Counted from the stretch's first letter, positions 16,475 through 26,127 are shown. The stretch is DNA of 37,945 bases from Prevotellaceae bacterium UBA7017 (GCA_002449535.1 DJWZ01000148.1:1-37945), one strand, 5' to 3'. Made by a program: numbers and translations. Notes: a model not told the origin generated them from the sequence alone.

Positions 16475-19400
16475 CTAACTGTAACTTACTGGAACGATTC
16501 TTTCAGATGGTGAGGCAGCATTTACATACCACAGGAATCCCTTCACATCCGGGTATCCCATTTTTGCAAGGAGTTGCATATATCTGCGCACTTGATTTTG
16601 GTATCCCTGATGAGGACTGCCAAACTTAAAGTCAATGACAACAGTCTGTTTTTCGTCAGCAATGACACGGTCGGGGCGATATTCGCCAGACTCTGTTATG
16701 ATAGAACATTCGTTATATACTTTCCAATGAGAATCGAACCACTGACGCACCTGTTCATCCAGAAACACCTCTTCGTACTCTGGTGGTACGTCGGCAAGGG
16801 TCTTGATATGAGAGAAAACCCAATGCTGCTCCGTTCCAGAGAGGCGAGCCCTCAACTGCTCATCCATATTATCGTCAGCAGCAAATCGCTGTGCTGCATT
16901 ACTCTGACGGAAATTGACTGCAGGATTATAGGAAGGCATTGAAGATACTGTTTCTGTTTCTACCGGCAGGGCAAAAGGATTTTTCTTCTTCTCCTGACTT
17001 GCCTCCTTGTAAGACATGTCAAGGCTTCCGAAAGTAAGGGTAAGAGGTTCGCCATCATCCTCCAGACCACCAAAATGGAGTTCTTTTCCGTCTATTGCCT
17101 GCATCTCTTGCATAGATAGCAGAGCATTCTGCATCAGATAAGAACGTGAAACCTCTTTACTATCGCGTTCGCCAAGGACAAATAATGACTGACAAGGACG
17201 TGTCAAAGCAACGTAGAGAAGGTTGAAATTATCTACAATATTTTGGATATACTCATTAGTACCATCTTCCTCATAGATAGTGTTTTTCAGAGAATCCTTA
17301 TTTCTATAATCCACAGGCACCAATGGCAGTTGTGAGAATGGGTACTCCTTTGGTTCTACCCATAAAGTATTTGCAAATGGAGGATTGGAATCCCAGTTGC
17401 AATATGGTACGATGACATGATTGAATTCAAGGCCTTTACTCTTATGGATTGTCATAATAGTGACGCCGTCACCTGTAGTAGTCTCTATCATATTGCCACA
17501 GATGTCTTCGTCCCATGCCGTCAGGAAATCATCGAGGACAGGAGAAATATCATTAGAGAAAGATTCCAACGCATCAAAGAATGCTGTTACGAAAGCAGGC
17601 TCCGTACACCCTATCATCAAGACGAGATTCTCTGCGAGGTCATGTAAGGTTTTCTGTACCAATTCCTGTCGCTGTTCCTCTATCTGTGGCAACAAACCCG
17701 GAGATACCAGGTTCAGATATGCCTGAGACAGTTCATCATTAGGATGGGCAAGCACCTTCATGGCATTCACTATAGACATTACATTCTGTGAAGCATCCAG
17801 TCGGAAAGCCTCAGCAGAAAGTACGTGGATATCGTTTGCCTCAAGGAAGTCTGCAATATCACATACCTCGCGCCTTCTACGTACAAGGATGGCGATATCA
17901 TTATATTTCGCACCTTTCTTTGCAAGCTCACAGATAATTTCATATATCTTTGCCGGAGTATCAGGAAGCTGGTCCTTGGGTAGTAATTCTATATGTACCA
18001 ATCCCTTTGTGTCCTGATTTCTCGGGGCTACTTCCTGTTCCAAGTCTGCATAGGCACGTTGCAGGGCAGACTTCCATTTTTCATCCTCTATCCCACTAAT
18101 CTCTGCCTCCACTACCTTGCGAAGGAACACATTGTTAAACTGAACAATATTTCGCCAAGAGCGCCAGTTGGTTGAAAGATTACGCACCTCACTGACATTA
18201 GGGAAAGAATGTTCCAAGTCATTAAGAAGGCGCCAATCTCCTGAACGGAAGCGATAGATGCTCTGCTTCACATCTCCTACGATAAGATTATTGCACAAGT
18301 CATCATCGGTATTATTGCTGGTGCTCATACATTCCTTTAGTAAGGTCTGGAAATTTTTCCATTGCACAGTACTTGTATCCTGAAACTCATCTATCATTAC
18401 ATGTTTCAAGCGAGAACCGATTTTCTCGAATATAAAAGGAGCATCGTCGTCACCTATAATATCATGCAGCAAGGTTTGGGTATCGCTAAGCATAAAGCGC
18501 TGTGCTGCGGCATTAAGGTCGTGAGCACTTTTTTCTATTCTTGCCAACAAGCGCATCTCGTTAAGATGTCGTAATGTTTCTTTTGCGCTGTTGTAATCTT
18601 TGGCATCCTGCTTTCTGGTCTTCTCTATTCTCTCTATTGCCGGAAGTATCACGTCAGTTACAAAAGATGTGAGAACGGCATTTCCAGCATCACCCTTTTT
18701 GTACCACTTTGAAGGGTCATCCTTTGCCTCACGGACAGTCTTGTTCATCAGATTCTTCTCATCATAGAAAAGACCTTGCTGAAGTTTAAGGAAATACGAC
18801 AGAGGACCTGTTGTCTTTCTTGTAAAATCACCTTCGTTCAAGCCCCTGCTTTTCATCTCGTCGAGAACTTTCCGGGCTTCCTCCTGATACTTGTCACCAA
18901 CAGAATCGCACAAGGCACGTAAAGTCTTCTGATAATTATCAAAGAAGTCCTCATCCTTAAAAACCTCTTCAAGCCTATGACGATTTACTTTATAATACTC
19001 CTTAAAAATGGTACTGCCAAAACTCTTTATGTCACTGATGATATTCCATTTTTTCCCCTCACGCATGGAGTCCATAACATAGTTCATGACAACACGCCTA
19101 AGCTTTTTATCATCAGCAAGAGTATCAATCAAGTCGTCAACAGCCTCACTGACAACCTCATCATTGCTCAAGGAAACACGCAGATTAGCATTCAGCTGCA
19201 ACTCATGAGCCAGATTGCGCAACACATTCTGGAAGAAAGTATCTATTGTCTGTACCCTGAAGAAATGATAGTTCTCAAGCAGCAAGGAAAGAGCCTGACG
19301 GGCATTATTGCGTTCTTTCAGGGAACGTTCCGAATCCTGTGTTACAGCCCACAGTTCCATCAGGATACGGCGTTTCATTTCTGCTGTAGCCTTATTGGTA

Positions 19401-19525
19401 AAGGTAACAGCAAGAATACTTTCATAAGAGGCAGGATTATTCAGCAGCAGGTTGATATAATCCATCGCAAGACGATAGGTTTTTCCACTGCCGGCACTCG
19501 CTTTATATATTGTCAATGACTTCAT
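16475..19525 (-). CDS. addA: AddA-like UvrD-family helicase-nuclease, 1016 aa
   Basis: ATP-driven 3'-5' helicase with a C-terminal nuclease; forms the break-resection complex with AddB. Seen: Walker A ASAGSGKT (residues 9-16), LAVTFTNKATAEMKRR (motif Ia), FQDTSTVQWKNFQ preceded by VMIDE (Walker B), VGDVKQSIYRFRSGD (motif III), VTIMTIHKSKGLEFNHVI (motif V), LLYVALTRP (motif VI) and a C-terminal IDFKFGSPHQGYQNQVRRY nuclease core. The start MKSLTIYK at 19525 was chosen because an upstream ATG at 19546 lies within the probable -7 box. First gene of the four-gene operon down to thiN. Confidence 0.92.
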   Translation of the reverse strand: MKSLTIYKASAGSGKTYRLAMDYINLLLNNPASYESILAVTFTNKATAEMKRRILMELWAVTQDSERSLKERNNARQALSLLLENYHFFRVQTIDTFFQNVLRNLAHELQLNANLRVSLSNDEVVSEAVDDLIDTLADDKKLRRVVMNYVMDSMREGKKWNIISDIKSFGSTIFKEYYKVNRHRLEEVFKDEDFFDNYQKTLRALCDSVGDKYQEEARKVLDEMKSRGLNEGDFTRKTTGPLSYFLKLQQGLFYDEKNLMNKTVREAKDDPSKWYKKGDAGNAVLTSFVTDVILPAIERIEKTRKQDAKDYNSAKETLRHLNEMRLLARIEKSAHDLNAAAQRFMLSDTQTLLHDIIGDDDAPFIFEKIGSRLKHVMIDEFQDTSTVQWKNFQTLLKECMSTSNNTDDDLCNNLIVGDVKQSIYRFRSGDWRLLNDLEHSFPNVSEVRNLSTNWRSWRNIVQFNNVFLRKVVEAEISGIEDEKWKSALQRAYADLEQEVAPRNQDTKGLVHIELLPKDQLPDTPAKIYEIICELAKKGAKYNDIAILVRRRREVCDIADFLEANDIHVLSAEAFRLDASQNVMSIVNAMKVLAHPNDELSQAYLNLVSPGLLPQIEEQRQELVQKTLHDLAENLVLMIGCTEPAFVTAFFDALESFSNDISPVLDDFLTAWDEDICGNMIETTTGDGVTIMTIHKSKGLEFNHVIVPYCNWDSNPPFANTLWVEPKEYPFSQLPLVPVDYRNKDSLKNTIYEEDGTNEYIQNIVDNFNLLYVALTRPCQSLFVLGERDSKEVSRSYLMQNALLSMQEMQAIDGKELHFGGLEDDGEPLTLTFGSLDMSYKEASQEKKKNPFALPVETETVSSMPSYNPAVNFRQSNAAQRFAADDNMDEQLRARLSGTEQHWVFSHIKTLADVPPEYEEVFLDEQVRQWFDSHWKVYNECSIITESGEYRPDRVIADEKQTVVIDFKFGSPHQGYQNQVRRYMQLLAKMGYPDVKGFLWYVNAASPSERIVPVSYS

Positions 19526-19543
19526 AATAGAAATATCACGTTG

Positions 19544-19551
19544 CAAAATTA
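19544..19551 (-). promoter_or_regulatory. -7 box of the addAB-MG2-thiN operon
   Basis: TAATTTTG on the minus strand matches TAnnTTTG. A good TTTG at 19-21 bp is not evident. It argues for the addA start at 19525 rather than 19546. Confidence 0.5.
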
Positions 19552-19613
19552 TAAAAAAAACACAAAATAAATAAAAACTTCATTCTTTATTATCAAATCT
19601 TTAATCTTTTTTG

Positions 19614-19621
19614 TATCTTTG
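19614..19621 (+). promoter_or_regulatory. -7 box of the walJ-like gene
   Basis: TATCTTTG, followed by GCA, on the plus strand 23 nt above the ATG at 19644. Together with the -7 box at 19544 it forms a divergent promoter pair in the gap between addA and walJ. Confidence 0.6.
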
Positions 19622-19643
19622 CACGCAAATTATAAATTAAAAA

Positions 19644-20462
19644 ATGTTGAAATTCATATCCCTCGGCAGTGGGAGTAGCGGAAATTGTTATTATTTTGCA
19701 CAAGATGATGATGCTATGCTGATAGATGCAGGTGTCGGGATTAGGAATGTCAAGAAATTCCTTCACGACAAAGGCATCAGCATTGACAGTGTTAAACGAA
19801 TACTTATAACACACGACCATGCCGATCACATAAAATCTGTGGGGGTAATCAGCACAGAATATGATATCCCCGTCTATGCCACCAGCGATGTGCATGCTGG
19901 TATTATGCGAAATTACTGCGTACCCAAAAAGATTCCAGGCATTCATCAGCAAGTAATAGAAAAGGATGTACGAATAAAATTAGGAAACTTCTACGTTACC
20001 CCTTTTACAGTTCCTCATGACAGCAGCGGCAATGTAGGCTATCGTATTGAGGTAGATAACGGAACAGAGGAGGGGCTGACATTCTGCCTTATGACTGATG
20101 TAGGACACATCACCGAAGAGATGCAGAGATACATAGGAGAGGCAAACTATCTCGTCATAGAAGCAAACTACGACAAGCAGATGCTAAAAAACGGTCCTTA
20201 TCCGCAATACCTCAAAGTACGCATAGAATCTCCTACAGGTCATTTGTCAAACCACGACTGTGGTGAGGCTATTGCCAATTACGCTACGGCTAAGCTGAAG
20301 CACGTTTGGATGTGTCACCTTTCAGAAGAGAACAATCATCCGATACTGGCACTGAAGACTGTGGAACAGGTGTTGCGTTCATACGGCTTGGTGGCTCAGA
20401 AAGATTTTATCATAGAAGACTTGAAACGCAAATCCCCAAGCGAGCTATTTGAATTAGAATAA
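19644..20462 (+). CDS. WalJ/YycJ-like metallo-beta-lactamase-fold nuclease, 272 aa
   Basis: MBL-fold hydrolase of the YycJ/WalJ type, a family with 5'-3' exonuclease members linked to DNA repair. It starts with the hallmark MLKFISLGSGSSGNCYYF, followed by LIDAGVGIRNV and the metal motif ITHDHADH (HxHxDH). Later ligands are in TVPHDSSGNVGYRIE, CLMTDVGH and WMCHLSEENNH. Length fits the family. First gene of the plus-strand run and divergent from the AddAB genes, a plausible DNA-repair neighbourhood. The specific symbol is not assigned because WalJ function is not shown in this phylum. Confidence 0.88.
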   Translation: MLKFISLGSGSSGNCYYFAQDDDAMLIDAGVGIRNVKKFLHDKGISIDSVKRILITHDHADHIKSVGVISTEYDIPVYATSDVHAGIMRNYCVPKKIPGIHQQVIEKDVRIKLGNFYVTPFTVPHDSSGNVGYRIEVDNGTEEGLTFCLMTDVGHITEEMQRYIGEANYLVIEANYDKQMLKNGPYPQYLKVRIESPTGHLSNHDCGEAIANYATAKLKHVWMCHLSEENNHPILALKTVEQVLRSYGLVAQKDFIIEDLKRKSPSELFELE

Positions 20463-20503
20463 TATATCAATTTTGAATTATGAATTAAAAAACAGATACA
20501 ACT

Positions 20504-20887
20504 ATGAAAAAGATTCTTTTCCTATTGTTCGTTTGTCTGACATCTGTTGCTACTTTTGCACAAGACCAGACAATTACATTTGACAAGTACACACACAACT
20601 TTGGCAGTTTCCCAGAGAGTAATGCCACACAGAAATGTACCTTTACATTTACCAACACCGGCAATACGCCTCTTGTTATCAATCAAGCAGTTGCATCATG
20701 TGGATGTACAGAGCCTACATATACCAAGACTCCTGTAAAACCAGGCGAGAAGGGTACTATAGAAGTTAAATATATCGGTACAGGCAAATTCCCTGGACAT
20801 TTCAAGAAGACTATTACAGTACGCTCTAACGGCAAGCCTGAATTGATACGTCTGTATATAGAAGGAGACATGACTGAAAGCAAATAA
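20504..20887 (+). CDS. DUF1573 domain protein, exported, 127 aa
   Basis: The N-terminal signal peptide MKKILFLLFVCLTSVATFAQ is followed by one DUF1573 domain: ITFDKYTHNFGSFPE, CTFTFTNTGNTPLVINQA, the conserved SCGCTEP and KPGEKGTIEVKY, then FKKTITVRSNGKPE. This is an immunoglobulin-like fold, abundant in Bacteroidetes and found in the periplasm or on the surface; the function is unknown. The gap to walJ is 41 nt and to the flavodiiron gene 15 nt, so it is probably cotranscribed with both. Confidence 0.88.
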   Translation: MKKILFLLFVCLTSVATFAQDQTITFDKYTHNFGSFPESNATQKCTFTFTNTGNTPLVINQAVASCGCTEPTYTKTPVKPGEKGTIEVKYIGTGKFPGHFKKTITVRSNGKPELIRLYIEGDMTESK

Positions 20888-20902
20888 ATTCAACTCTTAA
20901 TT

Positions 20903-22066
20903 ATGAATATAACTAACGATATAATATACATAGGTCAGGATGATAAAGACATCCGACTGTTTGAGTCACAGTACGAGACCCCAGATGGCATGTGTTACAA
21001 CTCATATGTCATCATGGATGACGATATTGCCATAATGGACACTTCCGATGCCCGCACCCTTGCTGCGTGGAAGGAAGACCTAAAGAAGGCTCTCAATGGT
21101 AAGCAGCCAAAGTATCTTGTTGTTCACCACTTGGAGCCTGATCATGCATCAGGCATCAGCGATGTTGTTGATATGTATCCTAACATCACAATACTTTGTT
21201 CTGCAAAAGCTCAAACCATGATGCCTCTCTATTTCCCGGACACAAAGGTTGCAGAGAAGATACAGGTTGTAAAGGAAGGAGAGACAATTTCCCTCGGAAA
21301 GCATCAGTTGCAGTTTTTCATGGCACCAATGGTTCACTGGCCAGAAGTAATGGTCAGCTATGATGCAACAGACAAGGTATTGTTCTCTGCTGACGGTTTC
21401 GGAAAATTCGGAACCATTGATGCAGACCTTGATGACTGGGCTTGTGAAGCTCGCCGTTATTATTTCAACATTTGCGGAAAATACGGTGCTCCAGTATCTA
21501 CATTGCTGAAGAAGGCTTCCGCTTTGGAGATTGAGCAGATTCTGCCTCTGCATGGTCCTATTCTGAAAGGCGACATGCTGGCTGAGGCAATAAGACTTTA
21601 CTCTATATGGTCAAAGTATGATGTTGAGGCAGAAGGAGTATTTATTGCCTATGCTTCTATACACGGCTGTACCAAAGAAGCTGCTGAGAAGCTTGCTGAG
21701 ATTCTGAAGGCAAAGGGATGCAAGAAGGTTGCTATCTCAGACCTCACTCGTGAAGACCTTCATGAGGGAGTTGAAGATGCTTTCAAATATGGCAAGATGG
21801 TGGTTGCTGCATCTTCTTATGATGCAGGACTCTTCCCACCAATGTATGACTTCATCCATCATCTGGAGATAAAGGCTTGGCAGAAGCGTGAGGTTGCCAT
21901 CATAGAGAATGGTTCTTGGGCACCTTCTGCAGGTCGTGTGATGACAGAGATGTTCTCAAAGATGAAGGATGTTACCATCAAGGGTGAGCTCGTTACCCTT
22001 CGTGGTCGCATGAAGGATTCTGATATTCCTGCACTTGAGGCTTTGGCAGATGCAATCCTGGGTTGA
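20903..22066 (+). CDS. Flavodiiron protein (FprA-type, oxygen/NO reductase), 387 aa
   Basis: A-type flavoprotein that reduces O2 to water or NO to N2O, protecting anaerobes. The N-terminal MBL-like diiron domain has His76-x-Glu78-x-Asp80-His81 in VVHHLEPDHASG, followed by APMVHWPEVM, LFSADGFGKFG and LPLHGPILKGD as further iron ligands. The C-terminal flavodoxin domain has EGVFIAYASIHGCTKEAAEK (FMN loop), VVAASSYDAGLFPP and AIIENGSWAPSAGRVM. Length is normal. The end overlaps the HD gene by 17 nt. Electron donor (rubredoxin or NADH oxidoreductase) not in the window. Confidence 0.93.
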   Translation: MNITNDIIYIGQDDKDIRLFESQYETPDGMCYNSYVIMDDDIAIMDTSDARTLAAWKEDLKKALNGKQPKYLVVHHLEPDHASGISDVVDMYPNITILCSAKAQTMMPLYFPDTKVAEKIQVVKEGETISLGKHQLQFFMAPMVHWPEVMVSYDATDKVLFSADGFGKFGTIDADLDDWACEARRYYFNICGKYGAPVSTLLKKASALEIEQILPLHGPILKGDMLAEAIRLYSIWSKYDVEAEGVFIAYASIHGCTKEAAEKLAEILKAKGCKKVAISDLTREDLHEGVEDAFKYGKMVVAASSYDAGLFPPMYDFIHHLEIKAWQKREVAIIENGSWAPSAGRVMTEMFSKMKDVTIKGELVTLRGRMKDSDIPALEALADAILG

Positions 22067-22583
22067 TAATATCATAGATTATTACTATCCCGAAAGCGAG
22101 GTTCCCGAGCTGAGGAATATTCTCTTGGTTCACAGCAAGGCTGTTGCTGACAAGGCGCGCAGTATCTGCCAGAAGCATCCGGAGCTGAAGGCTGATGAGC
22201 AGTTCGTATATAATGCCGCTATGCTGCATGACATCGGAATAATAAGATGCAATGCTCCTTCCATTCATTGCTTTGGTACAGAAGAATACATTAAGCATGG
22301 AGTGATAGGAGCAGAGATGCTGGCAGAGGCATCACAAGTGTTTGGCGACAAGATTCCTGATATGGAGAAGTACAAAAGGGTTTGTGCACGACATACAGGA
22401 ACCGGGCTGCCAGGACTCGAGCCCTCATCAACAGAAGAAAAGATTGTATGCTATGCTGACAAGTTCTTCTCCAAGACACGTCTTACTCATGAGAAGACTG
22501 TAGAAGAAGCTATCCACTCCCTCAAGAAATTCGGACAACACGGTGTGGAGATATTCAAAGCCTGGCATGATGTTTTTAATTGA
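22050..22583 (+). CDS. HD-domain phosphohydrolase, 177 aa
   Basis: The HD signature is MLHDIGIIR, with an upstream His in LLVHSKAVADKA and a later KRVCARHTGTGLPG and VCYADKFFSK. This matches small HD (uncharacterised, formerly TIGR00295-like) proteins of Bacteroidales; the substrate could be a nucleotide. The start MQSWVDNIIDYYYPE at 22050 was preferred to an ATG five codons earlier because homologues start near the IIDYYYPE stretch. It overlaps the flavodiiron gene by 17 nt. A heptanucleotide array begins within its last codons. Confidence 0.82.
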   Translation: MQSWVDNIIDYYYPESEVPELRNILLVHSKAVADKARSICQKHPELKADEQFVYNAAMLHDIGIIRCNAPSIHCFGTEEYIKHGVIGAEMLAEASQVFGDKIPDMEKYKRVCARHTGTGLPGLEPSSTEEKIVCYADKFFSKTRLTHEKTVEEAIHSLKKFGQHGVEIFKAWHDVFN

Positions 22584-22637
22584 ACATTGAATATTGAGAA
22601 GAATCCAACCTTTCACATTTCACATCTCACATTTCAC
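22579..22637. repeat. Two heptanucleotide arrays just upstream of ispE
   Basis: 22579-22599 is ATTGAAC, ATTGAAT, ATTGAGA. 22610-22637 is CTTTCAC, ATTTCAC, ATCTCAC, ATTTCAC, ending 5 nt before the ispE ATG. The second array fills the place of a ribosome-binding site; no Shine-Dalgarno sequence is seen. Confidence 0.85.
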
Positions 22638-22642
22638 CTTCA

Positions 22643-23458
22643 ATGATACTCTATCCTTGTGCAAAGATAAATCTTGGTCTTAACGTTACAGAGAAACGTC
22701 CAGACAACTATCACAATCTCGAAACGGTATTCCTGCCTATCGCTGTTTGTGACAAGTTGGTAGTGGAAATCAGTGACGTTGAAGACGTGCCTTCAGAAGA
22801 TAATCTTGTGACGAAGGCATATAAATTATTGTCACAAAACCATAGCCTTCCCCCACTCCACATCTCATTGACAAAGGACATCCCTATGCAGGCTGGTTTG
22901 GGTGGCGGTTCCAGTGATTGTGCATACACGATACGAGCTATCAATGAGATATGCCATCTTGGGCTTTCCGTAGAACAGATGAGACGATATGCTGCAAAGC
23001 TTGGAGCCGACTGCGCCTTCTTCATTGACACAGATTCTGAGAATCCCGTTCCCGCTTTTGCTACAGGAATCGGGGACATCATTACTCCGATGAAGCCACT
23101 CAACTGTCTCAAGGGAAAATACCTGGTGTTGATAAAGCCTGATGTAGCAGTTTCTACCAAAGAGGCTTACATGGGTATCAAACCACAAAAGCCACAAGAG
23201 AAACCTGCTGTTTCCATTCTGCGACCTATTGAAGAATGGAAAGATTATCTTACCAACGATTTTGAGAACAGTATTTTCCCGAAATTGCCGATACTTGCAG
23301 AGACAAAAGAGAAAATGTATGAAAATGGTGCCATCTATTCAGCGATGTCCGGTTCCGGCTCTACGGTATTCGGTATCTTTGACGCCCAGCCTGACACCTC
23401 CAAATTATTATTAAACACTTCATGTTCTAAATATTATGTCCAGACAATCCGGCTCTAA
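22643..23458 (+). CDS. ispE: 4-diphosphocytidyl-2-C-methyl-D-erythritol kinase
   Basis: GHMP-family kinase of the MEP isoprenoid pathway: phosphorylates CDP-ME with ATP. It begins MILYPCAKINLGLNVTEKRP and has the ATP loop PMQAGLGGGSSDCAYTIRAI, LGADCAFFID, and a late SAMSGSGSTVFGIF loop, all IspE landmarks. 271 aa, as expected. Its 3' end overlaps dnaB by 23 nt, and its start is preceded by heptanucleotide repeats instead of a recognisable ribosome-binding site. Confidence 0.95.
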   Translation: MILYPCAKINLGLNVTEKRPDNYHNLETVFLPIAVCDKLVVEISDVEDVPSEDNLVTKAYKLLSQNHSLPPLHISLTKDIPMQAGLGGGSSDCAYTIRAINEICHLGLSVEQMRRYAAKLGADCAFFIDTDSENPVPAFATGIGDIITPMKPLNCLKGKYLVLIKPDVAVSTKEAYMGIKPQKPQEKPAVSILRPIEEWKDYLTNDFENSIFPKLPILAETKEKMYENGAIYSAMSGSGSTVFGIFDAQPDTSKLLLNTSCSKYYVQTIRL

Positions 23459-24959
23459 GAAAACAACTGTCATAGACACATCTTTGGGACATGTGCCCCC
23501 ACAGGATGTCGAGATTGAGAAAGCGCTGCTTGGTGCTTTGCTCATTGACCGTGATGCCTTCACAGTTGTATCAGAACTTATTTCACCAGAGACCTTTTGG
23601 GATCCCCGTCATCAAAAGATATATAATGCTATCCAGACGCTAAATGTCAAGGAACTGCCTGTTGACTATCTTACCGTTATGGAAGAACTGAAGCATGAGG
23701 GCACCTATGACGAAGTCGGTGCTCCTGCATATATCATCGGGCTTACAGAGAATGTGATGTCATCAGCACACATCGAGCATCATGCTTCTATCTTGCGTGA
23801 CAAATATATGGCTCGTGAATTGATATCTTTTTCTTCACGTGTGGCAACAAATGCCTTTGATGAAGGACAGGACATCAAGGACGTGATGCAGGGGGCAGAG
23901 GCTGACCTGTTTGTTATTTCCCAGAATAACCTCAAGCAAGATTACACCCAGATAGACCCTGTATTGAAACAAGCCCGCGACGCTATTCAGAAAGCTGCTG
24001 CAAATACTGGTGGTATTACTGGTGTCCCGACAGGATATAGAGACCTTGATGCCATAACGGCAGGCTGGCAAAGGTCCGACCTTATTATTATTGCAGGACG
24101 CCCTGCAATGGGTAAGACTTCCTTTGCCCTCTCTTTGGCAAAGAATATTGCTATTGATGAAAAAATTCCTGTTGCCTTCTTCTCTTTGGAAATGAACAAC
24201 CTCCAGCTCGTAAACCGTCTGATATCAAATGTATGTTCTATTCCTGGTGGCAAGATTCTTAACGGACAACTTACCGACGACGAATGGAAACGCTTTGACA
24301 ACAACATCGGCAAGATGCAGGGGGCTCCGTTATATGTTGATGATACAGCAGGACTGAGTATCTTTGAACTTCGAACCAAAGCACGCCGTCTGGTGAAAGA
24401 GAAAAAGGTGGAACTCATAATGATTGACTATCTGCAGCTGATGAATGCCAGCGGAGCAAAATTCAACAGCCGTCAGGAAGAGGTTTCTACAATTTCCCGT
24501 TCCCTGAAAGGTCTTGCAAAGGAGTTGGATATTCCTATTATTGCCCTGTCGCAGTTGTCACGTGCCGTAGAGCAGCGACCAGGCGAGCAGGGAAAAGTGC
24601 CACAACTCTCTGACCTTCGCGAATCAGGTGCCATAGAGCAAGATGCCGATATGGTTATCTTTGTGCATCGTCCTGAATACTATCACATTCTGGAGGATGC
24701 CCAGGGTAACAGCCTGAAAGGTATGGCACAGATATGTATAGCAAAACATCGTAAGGGCGCAACAAAGGATGTCACACTATCCTTCAAGGGAGAGTTTACA
24801 CGCTTTGCCAATCCTGACGAATATGACCAATATGCTACGCCAGCTTCAATGGATGGTTCTTTCCGTTCCAGCCGCATGAACGAAGGCGCCATCAACGATG
24901 ACCCATTAGACGGAGGCGGTCCATTCAATGGTTCTATCTCCAATGATGTTCCTTATTAA
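23436..24959 (+). CDS. dnaB: Replicative DNA helicase DnaB
   Basis: Hexameric 5'-3' helicase at the replication fork. The N-terminal DnaB domain (VEIEKALLGALLIDRDAF, then PETFWDPRHQKIY) is followed by a RecA-type domain with Walker A GRPAMGKTS (residues 221-229), VAFFSLEMNNLQLVNRLI, LIMIDYLQLM (Walker B), IPIIALSQLSRAVEQRP and SDLRESGAIEQDADMV. 507 aa, normal; no intein seen. It starts inside ispE, so the two are translationally coupled. The C-terminal tail (after about 465) is low-complexity and acidic/glycine-rich. Confidence 0.97.
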   Translation: MSRQSGSKKTTVIDTSLGHVPPQDVEIEKALLGALLIDRDAFTVVSELISPETFWDPRHQKIYNAIQTLNVKELPVDYLTVMEELKHEGTYDEVGAPAYIIGLTENVMSSAHIEHHASILRDKYMARELISFSSRVATNAFDEGQDIKDVMQGAEADLFVISQNNLKQDYTQIDPVLKQARDAIQKAAANTGGITGVPTGYRDLDAITAGWQRSDLIIIAGRPAMGKTSFALSLAKNIAIDEKIPVAFFSLEMNNLQLVNRLISNVCSIPGGKILNGQLTDDEWKRFDNNIGKMQGAPLYVDDTAGLSIFELRTKARRLVKEKKVELIMIDYLQLMNASGAKFNSRQEEVSTISRSLKGLAKELDIPIIALSQLSRAVEQRPGEQGKVPQLSDLRESGAIEQDADMVIFVHRPEYYHILEDAQGNSLKGMAQICIAKHRKGATKDVTLSFKGEFTRFANPDEYDQYATPASMDGSFRSSRMNEGAINDDPLDGGGPFNGSISNDVPY

Positions 24960-24993
24960 CAAAGAATATAAACATTAAATACCATATAAAAAT

Positions 24994-26055
24994 ATGATGT
25001 TAGACAAGATTGAAAAACTGACACAAGAAATTAAATCCCTGCATGCTAAAAATGCAGAGGAGTTGGAAGCCTTGCGCATTAAGTATCTCTCACGTAAGGG
25101 AGAACTGCAGGCGCTGATGGCTGACTTCAAGAACGTTGCTGCAGAAGATAAGAAGACTGTAGGTATGAGGGTTAATGAGCTCAAGCAGCTTGCCTTCGAC
25201 ACCATCAACGGCCTTCGCAGCCAACTTGCAAATGGAGAAGAAGGAGATGCCGGCGAGTTAGACCTAACCCGTACTGCATACCCTGTAGAACTTGGCACCC
25301 GCCATCCTCTCTCTATTGTGAAGAACGAGATCGTAGAGATTTTCCAACGCATGGGATTCACCCTTGCTGACGGACCAGAGGTAGAAGACGACCTTCACAT
25401 CTTCACCAAGATGAACTTTGCTGCCGACCATCCTGCTCGCGATATGCAAGATACCTTCTTCGTGGAAGAGAGCAAGACAGGTGATGTGACAAAGAACATC
25501 CTTCTGCGTTCCCACACTTCTTCAGTACAGGCTCGCGTGATGGATATCGCGTCAAAGATGGGCGAAGAAGGTCTCCCTATTCGCGTCATCTGCCCAGGAC
25601 GAGTATATCGTAATGAGGCTATCACGGCACGTGCTCACTGTTTCTTCCACCAGATTGAGGGACTCTATATCGACGAGAACGTATCCTTCACAGACCTGAA
25701 GCAGGTGATGCTTACATTTGCCCGCGAGTTGTTTGGTCCTGATACTAAGATACGTCTTCGTCCTTCTTACTTCCCATTCACAGAGCCATCGGCTGAGATG
25801 GATATCTCTTGCCATATCTGCGGCGGTGTAGGTTGCGGATTCTGCAAGCATACAGGCTGGGTAGAGATTCTCGGCTGCGGAATGGTTGACCCTAACGTTC
25901 TCGAACTCTGCGGCATCGACTCCAAGAAATACAGCGGCTATGCCTTCGGACTTGGTGTAGAACGTATCACCAATCTGAAGTATCAGGTCAGCGACCTGCG
26001 TATGTTCTCAGAAAACGACAAGCGATTCCTTGAAGAATTCGTTTCTGCAAACTAA
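24994..26055 (+). CDS. pheS: Phenylalanyl-tRNA synthetase alpha subunit
   Basis: Catalytic subunit of the alpha2-beta2 enzyme that charges tRNA-Phe. It has the N-terminal coiled coil (KIEKLTQEIKSLHAKNAEEL), then HPLSIVKNEIVEIFQRMGF, motif 2 CPGRVYRNEAITARAHCFFHQ, PSYFPFTEPSAEMDISC and motif 3 AFGLGVERITNL. A cysteine-rich insertion (CHICGGVGCGFCKHTGW) precedes motif 3, as in other members. 353 aa; the second Met is an equally good start. pheT is not in the window. It is followed by a hairpin terminator, so it probably ends this run. Confidence 0.96.
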   Translation: MMLDKIEKLTQEIKSLHAKNAEELEALRIKYLSRKGELQALMADFKNVAAEDKKTVGMRVNELKQLAFDTINGLRSQLANGEEGDAGELDLTRTAYPVELGTRHPLSIVKNEIVEIFQRMGFTLADGPEVEDDLHIFTKMNFAADHPARDMQDTFFVEESKTGDVTKNILLRSHTSSVQARVMDIASKMGEEGLPIRVICPGRVYRNEAITARAHCFFHQIEGLYIDENVSFTDLKQVMLTFARELFGPDTKIRLRPSYFPFTEPSAEMDISCHICGGVGCGFCKHTGWVEILGCGMVDPNVLELCGIDSKKYSGYAFGLGVERITNLKYQVSDLRMFSENDKRFLEEFVSAN

Positions 26056-26074
26056 AATTCCACACATATAAAGT

Positions 26075-26103
26075 AGAAGGCTCCCCATTTCGGAGAGCCT
26101 TCT
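26075..26103 (+). terminator. Hairpin after pheS
   Basis: AGAAGGCTC (26075-26083) pairs perfectly with GAGCCTTCT (26095-26103). A short T run (GTTTTT) follows after a few bases. It lies between the convergent pheS and pnuT-like genes and may serve both strands. Confidence 0.75.
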
Positions 26104-26127
26104 TATGTTTTTGATTTTAAAAAGCGC

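Noticed and set aside
19526..19546. Longer addA start at 19546
   Set aside because: The ATG lies inside the probable -7 box TAATTTTG, so it would not be transcribed from that promoter.
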